From assembly GCA_004802725.1 (NCBI GenBank), contig SGPM01000237.1, positions 1 through 43,708 of the forward strand: 43,708 nucleotides of DNA. Reading direction: 5' to 3'. Positions 35,381 to 43,708 of the stretch are shown piece by piece. Both the position numbers and the translations under genes were made by a program. This DNA is from Antrodiella citrinella. Lineage: Eukaryota > Basidiomycota > Agaricomycetes > Polyporales > Steccherinaceae. Under the pieces are notes generated by a model, which worked only from the letters and a program-made list of their open reading frames with translations, was not told the origin of the DNA and ran no database searches. How positions within the stretch are numbered: the first letter of the stretch is position 1; each line of letters starts with the position of its first letter.

Positions 35381-38300
35381 TTATGCAACCAACGCAGCTA
35401 GTCTGCGCAGGTGCGGCACATTCAGATATGCGGGCACATACGTCTCTAGCCCAGACACCTCCCGGGGCAAGGGCAGCTCGTACGGACCAACCTCCTCCGT
35501 CTCTGGCGGAAGGAGTAAATGGTCGTTCCGGTCATTCGCAACAACCCGAGACGCCACTACACGTAGGATCTCGGGAGATATGGGGTTCTGCGCACACAGG
35601 TCAGCACAGCTCTACGCACAGCACGTTCATAAGCAACACTCACTTCGTAATCAGCGACATAGTAATTCGTGCACATCCGCTGGATCTGCGTTGGCGTGAG
35701 CATCCAGCACACATCGTAGATAATCTCAATGTCCGCAGCGGTAGCCTGTATATATTTGTCAGCGATGGCCGAAGCTCGGTACCGCATCATACACGTACCT
35801 TCTTCAATTGCAGCAGCTTGGTGGCCTGCATCAGGTGCTCTAACTGAAGGGTGCCCTCGGGCATGTCGTGAGATTTACACCATTCCTCTATACGAGTAAT
35901 GTTGTACTGGATTTGCATCGCTGTGAGAAGTCTCATCACAAGCGTCTAAAACAAGAGTAAGACCAATTCACTTACCTCGTTTCCACGAGGAGAAGTTGCG
36001 TCTCATGAGCAAGTCATTGAAACTCGTCACACCAATCAGCTTCAGCAATTCAGTGACAACTTGCTGAACGACAGATTCCTCCATGTAATAACTCTTCAAG
36101 CTACGCCACACCTTGTTCAACAAGTTCAGGATGTCGTCCATGCTGAATGCGGGCGTAGTGTTGGTGTTCAATAGACGGTTGAAAAGACGACCACTTCCTT
36201 CTGTCGTCGTGAACCCTGGCAGAGACTGGCTTTCGATCAAAGCTGGGATGACCATCTTCGCTAGACGCTTCTTGGTCTCGACCATCCAAGTGTGGTAGAT
36301 GTTGTACTCGAGACTGTCCAGATCATGCTTGACGACAGACACAAGTCGCTCGTAGTCGCCCCACTCGAACGGTCGCACGGCGTTCTCCTCGCCAGGACCG
36401 ATGCCTTGCAGCATGTCGCTCTCAGCAACACAAATGAACGAAAGCATCTCGTGAACGTTGGACAGCCAGAAGACACCAGGAACGATGCAGTCTTCGCCGG
36501 TGAATGCCTAATGCACAATGTCAATCACAGCTTACTTCAGCAAAAGGTCCGAACATACCATAACATGAGACTGGATAGTTTGCATGACGTTCGCAAGGAA
36601 TCTCTCGCTCTCCTGGATGAGACCATACTTCCACATTTCATTCGTGATTAACGAGATGAGGTTGGCAGGGAACAAGATCTCCTTTACAACAGCAGGACTG
36701 TTTAGGTTTGGGGCCGGTATTTTGAGGCCACGGATAAGACCGTCTAATACATCCTCATCAAGACGTCTGACATCCTGCATGAGTCGGATCTTCTCCTCCG
36801 CAGGGTCGTCATAGATATCAGCAAGACCATTGGGAGCACGGAATCGGGGCAGGCCGTCTTCGCCATTGTACGCCACAGACACTGCACGCGTAGCTTGGTT
36901 CTTCTTCGCCGTCATCATGAGCTCGTCTGCAGATGTGCGATTGTCGATGGGGCTAATCGCGTATACGCCGGCAGAGCTGTGGCGGCGTTGGTGACCACGT
37001 CCGCCGGTTGTGCCATTCGCACCATTCGCATGACCGTTGGGAGATGAAGAGGGTGGAGGCATCGGCTCGCCTACGCGCAAGCCAGGAGCAAAGGTGGGGG
37101 AAGTAGGTTCGGGACGAGAACCTCGGGTGAGGACGTTGAGAGCATTCGCGCGGTTGAGCTGCTCGCGCAAGCTGCTGACTTCATTCTTGAGAGTCAAAAT
37201 CACCGAGCTATCGTCCGCATTTCTGACAGGCACGGCATCCATGGCCTTTTGCTGAGCCTCCAACTGGAGTGTGGAAGCGACTAGGTCGTTGGTAAGTTTC
37301 TGGATGGCTTCCTCCTTCTCCGCAGCTCGCGATATAGCCTCCTCCAACCGCCGTTCAACATCCTCCTTGGCGGCAAGCAACTCGTCGCGACGACTGATAT
37401 CCTGTTGAGCGACTTGCAAATCTCCGAATAGCTGCTTGGCACGAGCTTCGGAGTCTTCGTGCTTGTTCGTGACAACTTGCAGCTGCGTCTCGATCTCTGT
37501 TAGGCGAGCCTGTAGAATCTTCTTCTCACTTGTCCGTGCTTGCAGTGACTGTGTGAGTTCAACCACTTTGTTCTCGAGCTTGTATGAGATCTCCTTGAAC
37601 TTGCTGACGGAACGGGCCTCAGCTTTGAGAGCTTTGAGCTCCTTGCCAGCCAAACGACGACGCATGCAGGATTGGATGAAGATAACACGCTTGACGTCGG
37701 CGGCAAATGACCTGCGCGAAAGACTAGGTGGGAATATGTTAAGAAGTATGTATACCAAGATAGGATTGAATACACTGACAGACCACGGACGAGACGTTGC
37801 AATTGGACCGCGGCGTGCTCCGTTCTGGATACTGCGAATTGACGGCGAGCCTGGGCTCCACGAACACGACTTTGGAATCGGATGACTCCAGTGCGAATAT
37901 CCATAAAGCGTCGTCTTTGAGTATACCGCCGGAGCACAGACTGCAACTTGGTTGCCGCAACAGTTTTCCGGATACCTTCGACAAACTTGCGCGCAGAGAT
38001 TCCTCTCCACCAGGTTTGAATCCTGATCGTTGCTCTCCGAAGTTCCTGATATTTCTTGACCGCCATGCGCCGCCGCATATTCTTCTGAATGATAGTGACC
38101 AGATAGTTGAGACGGCCTGATCGCAAAGACTCGAGTGCAGCGAGCATGCCTGCTCGGAAGAAGATTTTGGTAAGACCCGACTGGTACTTGTCGGGGTCAT
38201 TGATTGTCCGCTCAAGGATAAGAGAGCATAGGGGCTTCAACTCCAGATTCCCGATCATCGCATTCCATTCAGCGGACTGGACCAGCATATAATACCTGCA

Positions 38301-40990
38301 GGATACTAGTATCAGTGTATGAGATTATACGTATAGGTATGTATACAAACCGTTCCGCGAACTCCTCGTACGTCCATCGAGTAGGATAACCAGCGCAGCT
38401 GATACGGATAGTCTCGAGTACACCACATGCTCGTAGTTGACTGAGGACCTGATGAGGTGTAAACTCCCAAGCCCGTTTCTGCTCGTTCGGCTTGATGCAA
38501 CGAATGTAATGAACATTCGTTTGACCGAGGGTTTCCATGAGGCTGATCAGCGAGGCTTTGAATATCGAGGCTTGAGTAAGCTTCTTGACCGCACCGCCGG
38601 GGCGTTTGACACCACCAGCAGGACCAGCGCCCATGAGATTCGTACGACCAGGATCAGGAATGACAGAAGAGCGACGAGAGCTGCTGCCGCCGGTATCAGA
38701 GGTGGTCGGGGAACCAGGAGGAACGGGGTCTGAGGTCTTGTTTGCAGCGAAAGCCGCATCCAAGACTTCCTTGAGGAAAGCGTTCTTTGTCGACAATAGC
38801 AGGGCCATATGTTCGTCCGGCACTGTGTCGCGATTCTTCTCCAAGAAGCCTTCCACCTCGTAAGTTACATCCAAAGCATAGTGAGCGATAGTGAACGCGG
38901 AATTGCCGAACCGGGGCTTCTTGAAGACGTTCTTATTATCCGGCTTGAGCAATTGGGTGTTCAACTTCTGCAGGAAGGATGCGTCGGTTCCAGAGGGCAT
39001 GCGCGACTCTTCGTCAAGAAGAGCCATGACACCCAATTTACCCTCGATGACGTCTATGCACGGTTGATTATCAGAGAAGTCTATGAATGTCCAGTTAATC
39101 TTCTCCCGAACGTATTCCTCTTGCTCTAGTTTGAACACGTGGGCGTTGAACTACACACACAGACATGAGACAGTGATCCCAGCGGACGGGTGTAAACATA
39201 CTGACCTCTTGTTGAAGCTTTTCATTGGCGTAATTGATGCTGAACTGCTCGAAGGAATTCTGGGGGACGGGGTTAGTGAGACAACCACCACCTAACTTGT
39301 CAATGATGTTCACACCTTCTGGAAGTGCTCGAAGCCGTAGATATCGAGGACACCAATGAACATCTCCGCCCGACTCGCCGCCTCGCCACCTTCTCCGGCT
39401 AAACTCTCATTGACAATGGCCACCAACCACTCGAAAAGACATGCATAGATGAACTTCGCGACGGAGTCTCGTACTGATATCGCTTGTATACTGCTGAGAG
39501 AGCTGACAATCTTCTCCGACCGCGTCGTGATCTGCTTCTTGACAGTCCATTTCTTGAAGTCGGCAAGAGGAACACCAAGGAATCTTGTCGACAGCTGTAG
39601 CGCAGGATCGTTGTCGTCGATGTTGGAGTCATTCCGTGCTTGCGAAATCTTGATGTTGCCTAGATGAAGCAGCGCCGACAACAATTTGAAGACAGCCCAT
39701 TGTTTTTCTACGCTGATTCCGATGGTAGACAATGCAGTCTGCGTTTGTCGGAACTCTTCCGCATCATCTACGCCGGCGATCGGGGTCGACGAAGGTCCAC
39801 CTTGCTTCAGGTAATTGAACTTGTTGATATCCGTGTCTAATCCAAGATCCTTGCGTTCCTTCAGTGGAGCGCCGGCGCACAACTGGTAGAAGATATGGTA
39901 GTTCCGCTCGGTAGTCGGTTGGAACACGACTCGAGACCGTTCAAGCAAGTATGTTCGTATTCGGGCGCCCACAATTTCTTGTTTGCCGTCGAAGAGAATC
40001 TAACTTCAGATGAGCAAATCTTCCGCAAAGTACGAAACAGCAATTACCTGGATGTATTTACCGAACCGTGACGAGTTGTCATTTCGCGTCGTTTTGGCAT
40101 TACCAAATGCTTCCAAGACCGGGTTGGTAGCAAGGATTTGCCTTTCCACCTCACTTGACTCGTCCAATGAAGCCTTAGTCTTGCGGCCTTTAGCATCCGA
40201 TGGGTTCACAGAGGCGAGGTATCGCATGATATACTTGGCCTACATTCACGGACGCCATAAGACGAGAACAAACTCGTTGCATGCTATGGGATTGCTTACA
40301 GATTCAGTTTTACCCGCTCCACTGCGTCCACTTTCAGTAAGGTTCTCTTTCATAACGAAGTGATCGACTCACCTCTCACCGGAGACAATGATTGTTTGAC
40401 CAGTACCATCCCTGCTCATGGCCGTATACGCATCTTCGGCGATAGCAAACAAGTGAGGATCCAATTCTCCTTTCTTGCGACCACTATAAGCTTGTATAAT
40501 CTCCGGACCGTAGAGCGTGACGCGTTGGAAGGGATTCATGGCAATGAGCACGATACCAGAGTAGGTATAGATGCTATGTTGTGCATATCGATTTCGAATG
40601 GTGTGAAGTACTACGCGGTAGATATCGTGAGTTGCAAGTGGGTACGCATTAATGGAGAAAGCATACCAGATGGTTCGTTCAGATGCGAGAGGGTGGCCAG
40701 ATCATCCGCGGTCTCGAGTAAGGGAGGATTGCGTAGTGGTGGCAGGCCATCTTGTCCGTCCTTGATACCTTGCACAGTCGTGTTAATGGTGAGTTCCTGC
40801 GGCCGGGGTCAATACGAGCACAGTTGGGATATAGACTGTACTAGCGCATTACCTTGCCGCGTTCATCGACAAATACGAGCTTGATGTCGTCGTCGTTCTT
40901 CGTTACTGAAGTGACTTCACCAGAGATCCAGCTCAGCTCTTTGTCGGCGAACCAGACTTTGGTCCCCTTGCTGTATATGTTTTCCGCCAT
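35381..40990 (-). CDS. MYO2: Class V myosin heavy chain
   Basis: Actin motor that carries secretory vesicles and organelles in polarised growth. The start at 40990 gives [20 protein letters not shown], the myosin V N-terminal SH3-like region. The motor shows [16 protein letters not shown], the P-loop region ([14 protein letters not shown] split by an intron), [36 protein letters not shown] and [20 protein letters not shown]. Loop 2 is long and Ser/Gly/Pro-rich (about 38600-38740). Six IQ-like motifs follow ([33 protein letters not shown], and others), then coiled coil ([20 protein letters not shown]) and a Pro/Gly-rich linker. The cargo-binding DIL domain carries [20 protein letters not shown] and [23 protein letters not shown] is at 35381-35383. 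About 1,600 residues. No break seen. Confidence 0.95.
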
Positions 40991-41559
40991 CTGGCGTCGT
41001 CGGAGGGAAAAGCTGAGCGCCTTCTGCTGTGTTCACCGCCAGGATGGCATAAGGTTAGGCGCTTGCGTTGCCACGCGAGATTTGGATTAGTCAGCAGTTA
41101 CCAGTCGGCGAGTGAAACTTCCCACTGCGGCCAGTGATCATGAATATTGCTGTCTTGACTGAGACTCTACCATGGATGGATGTGCTTGTCGCAATTCAGC
41201 GTTTCCTCTGCGTAACGTGTATCATATCACTGTTCTGCCGTTGTTTGAACAGGAACTGATATTACAGTACTATTGTATCATGTCATTCTTGAAGCTTTCC
41301 GGATTGACGAGGACCCATCGCGCATCCACCTCATTTCCCGACCTCGCACTGACTCTGACTCTCGATGGTATAGTACAAGCTTCACGCGCAGGCTGTGGGT
41401 TTTCATATCATGGGAGCACCAGCCGCTTTCCTTCCCTCAAGTCATGCTCATGGCGATCAGAGTGCCCATGACTGTCCACATCAACCCGAAACCTAGTTCA
41501 ACTTGTGAGTCCTTTAAGTATTGACATTGTGGTTGCTGTTTCTTGAATAGAGGTGAACG
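40991..41559. promoter_or_regulatory. Divergent gap between myosin V and the DUF6533 gene
   Basis: A 569-bp stretch that should hold the myosin V promoter. It includes an 84-codon plus-strand ORF (41273-41524; MYHVILEAFRIDEDPSRIHL...) that resembles no family I know and overlaps a second frame, so I do not call a gene. No TATA box or repeat stands out. Confidence 0.35.
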
Positions 41560-43207
41560 ATGACCGTCCTGAGTGAAAAGCAAGTGAGGACTTTATCATC
41601 CATCTTTAGCTCCATTCCAGTGCTAACGAAGTACGAGCAGTCGACTCGTCAATTACTTCAAGTTCTGTCTGGTATCAATCGGTCAGTTTCAATCCGTCGT
41701 GTTGGACCAATTACGAAACTGACCGCTTTGTATCTTGTCGTAGGCGTATATGACATCCTTCTTACGTTCCCTCGCGAAGTGGACTGCATATGGAGGCGCA
41801 AGATCAGCGCAATTACTGTGCTCTACGTTGTGAAATTGTGAATCGTTACTGCAGAATATCCGTAAATATATTCTATATGGCCAGTCCTCTGTTCGCTCAG
41901 GTACGTTTAGTATCATCAGTTTCTATCGATACCGGACATTTGCTGATGTGCATGCCAATTGCGCAGAAGTATGGTACCATCCCGTAATGAGCATCTCAAC
42001 TCATTCTGACAAAGCTCGCAGTTGCAAGACAATTTCTATCACGCAAGAAGTTCTGATAACGCTGTCCTCGTTCGGAATAGCTTGTATGTGAATTTTCCAT
42101 TGATTGGAGTGCGTAACTGATCATCAAGTTCAGTATTTACAGCGCTTCGTGCTTGGGCAGTATGCGGGAGGATTAACATCCTTGTAGGTGCAGTGTTTTT
42201 GTGCAGCATGTTTGTACCCTGCATCAACATTGTGAGTACCTTTGATACATTATTGCATACTTCCGAAGGTGGTTAATCAATTACTTCCAGTATAATTTCA
42301 GTGGGCCGACGACATTCTTAATCTCGGACGCCCTGTGTACTAGCTTTGTCCCTTCACCCCTGCAGGGAGACCTGGATTGTAAGCTTCGACTACATCTCAA
42401 ACACTGCTACTTCCATCTTATGAAATATATCGTGCAGATGTACGCACGTTGTCGAGTCAATTTCTGCGAAAATTACTCATTTTGTCGCAGTCCCAATTCT
42501 TACTCGTAGCATGGCAGTTGTATCTGATCTGCTGGTGCTAGTGGTGACCTGGATGAAGATAGCTGATGTGGTGCGAGTCAAGAATTTCCGTCCAAAGCTG
42601 TCCTTGCTGCTACTCCGAGACGGTTCGTCGTATTCTCCTCTAGCATCTATACTATCTTCACAACTCGGATATTGTATTTTGCGTAAGTCACATTCAGTGC
42701 ACCCCCCTGTCTCAGCTTCGGAGTCTTAGATTAAATCGCCGTCAAGTATTCTATCGGTGTTGAACGCGGTGACCGTTGTTCTCGACGTGCTTGATCGCTA
42801 TAGTATCACCGGTGCTTCCGACTTCGTCTTGGTCAATGAAGCGTAGGTCAGAAATACTTCTGTAGTAGTTTTCAATTCTGAAGATGATTCACAGCATTGC
42901 CTCAACCTTGATCGCACGGTTCATTTTGGAACTGCGTAATATCTACTACCCTCAAGCCCCAAGCAACGATGACTACATATCAAGCATTCGATTTACAGGG
43001 TCATTTGCTGGCAACATGGCCGCTCCCCTTGCTACAGAGTCTATTTGGATGACAGGGCCCGGCGATGATATCCATGTCGACCATCCGCAAGAGAATCGAT
43101 TGCGCATGGAATCAGACGACCCGTTTAGTGCTGGCTTCAAGGATCCTAGGTACCGATATTTGACTAGTACTGAAGAGGCCAGAATATGGACTCGAAGTCC
43201 GTCCTAG
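41560..43207 (+). pseudogene. DUF6533 membrane protein gene with an 8-bp frameshift
   Basis: Multi-pass membrane protein of a family abundant in mushroom-forming fungi; function unknown. The DUF6533 signature is GVYDILLTFPREVDCIWRRK followed by ISAITVLYVV and NRYCRISVNIFY. Between VLYVV and NRYC the DNA has TTGTGAAA then TTGTGAAT, an apparent 8-bp tandem duplication (41829-41844) that shifts frame; removing one copy restores VLYVVNRYC. Later exons splice well: ITQEVLITLSSFGIALFTAL, RAWAVCGRINILVGAVFLCS, YNFSGPTTFLISDALC, RSMAVVSDLLVLVVTWMKIA, LLLLRDG, SILSVLNAVTVVLDVL and IASTLIARFILELRNIYY. The last open exon ends at 43207. The first exon and the start (ATG 41560) are uncertain, as is the exon after LLLLRDG. 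One short indel could also be a sequencing error, in which case the gene is active. Confidence 0.65.
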
Positions 43208-43708
43208 GGATCTTAACGGAATATCTTGACTCGAAACTCCAGCTTAGCATACACGGAGCATATTCGACGAAGGGAAACAGTCTCCAGCATTCATGTAGTT
43301 CCTATATTCTCTTTTTAGACCTCTGCTATTGTTGACTCACATATGTATACCTTGATATCCTACGAAAGACGATGTCAGAAAAAGAAATAGACTCCACATC
43401 AGTAAAACGTCGAGTCACTTTTCGTGACTTTTGATGACTTGAACGGGCTTGAGCGAGCTTGAGGTCCTTGAGACCACTTGAAACAGACAAAAGGCTGAAA
43501 AGCAAATAAGGAGCGCTAAATTTACTGTGACGTTCGCGACAAGCGCTAACGCACACGAGAGAGAAAGAGAGAGTTCACTCGAGAAGGGACAGGGCTAAGG
43601 TCTGTGTTCCAAGCGAAGCTACAGTACACACTCGATAGGTCTCGTCCTTATATACTCTACGGCCCCCGACCCCGAAGACTGCCCACCGTTCCACGCGGTG
43701 CTCGTCAC
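43208..43708. other. Right flank, possible retroelement edge
   Basis: No recognisable gene. On the minus strand there is a TATATAAGG box (43648-43656) followed by a purine/pyrimidine-biased leader and a 76-codon open frame (43326-43556) that begins at GTG and lacks family likeness. The arrangement of TATA box, CT-rich leader and a phased short repeat recalls a retroelement long terminal repeat or an ordinary gene promoter reading leftward. No inverted TG/CA ends or primer binding site could be confirmed. Confidence 0.3.
43438..43481. repeat. Phased CTTGA pentamer array
   Basis: The pentamer CTTGA occurs five times at 43438, 43448, 43458, 43467 and 43477, a spacing of 10, 10, 9 and 10 bp, close to one DNA helical turn. 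The bases between copies differ. It lies just left of GC-poor sequence and about 170 bp from a minus-strand TATA-like box. Confidence 0.7.

Overview
The window looks like nuclear DNA of a basidiomycete fungus, most likely an Agaricomycete. Genes are closely packed and cut by many introns of about 50 nt with GT-AG ends and CTNA-type branch sites. Nearly all products are eukaryotic housekeeping proteins, and one gene near the right end belongs to the DUF6533 membrane-protein family, which is typical of mushroom-forming fungi. There is no operon, CRISPR array, tRNA or rRNA that I can support. Gene calls come from reading translated exons and joining them at splice sites by eye.

Layout, left to right. 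1-651: AT-rich flank with a 26-bp tandem repeat. 652-3520 (-): DHX35 DEAH helicase, divergent from MIC19 (3812-4526, +). 4695-5684 (-): single-pass membrane protein. 6117-9089 (-): CEF1/Cdc5 splicing factor. 9371-10275 (-): NAD(P)-binding SDR. 11579-14607 (+): Zn2Cys6 transcription factor behind a 1.3 kb upstream region. 15030-16506 (-): NUP37. 16628-16825 (+): 65-residue membrane protein, 17 bp before the UMP/CMP kinase URA6 (16843-17910, +). 18022-19317 (-): DAGK/sphingosine-kinase-like lipid kinase. 19477-21068 (+): NIT2 amidase. 21180-22233 (-): CUZ1-like AN1 zinc-finger protein. 22345-23290 (+): VPS2 (ESCRT-III). 23733-24760 (+): RBM5-like pseudogene. 25151-25378 (+): decayed copy of the VPS2 last exon. 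25399-28284 (-): COG4. 28617-31776 (-): GH3 beta-glucosidase with a PA14 domain. 32419-33215 (+): UPF0538 protein. 33612-35104 (-): YDJ1-type Hsp40. 35381-40990 (-): class V myosin. 41560-43207 (+): DUF6533 membrane protein, apparently frameshifted. 43208-43708: flank with a TATA-like box and a phased short repeat, possibly a retroelement edge.

The genes do not form one pathway. Loose themes are membrane traffic (VPS2, COG4, myosin V), splicing (DHX35, CEF1, the RBM5-like relic), mitochondria (MIC19, perhaps NIT2) and protein quality control (CUZ1, YDJ1). I found no convincing undescribed system. The most informative oddities are the rearranged VPS2/RBM5-like/COG4 interval, the closely spaced ORF65-URA6 pair, and the 8-bp tandem duplication that breaks the DUF6533 gene.
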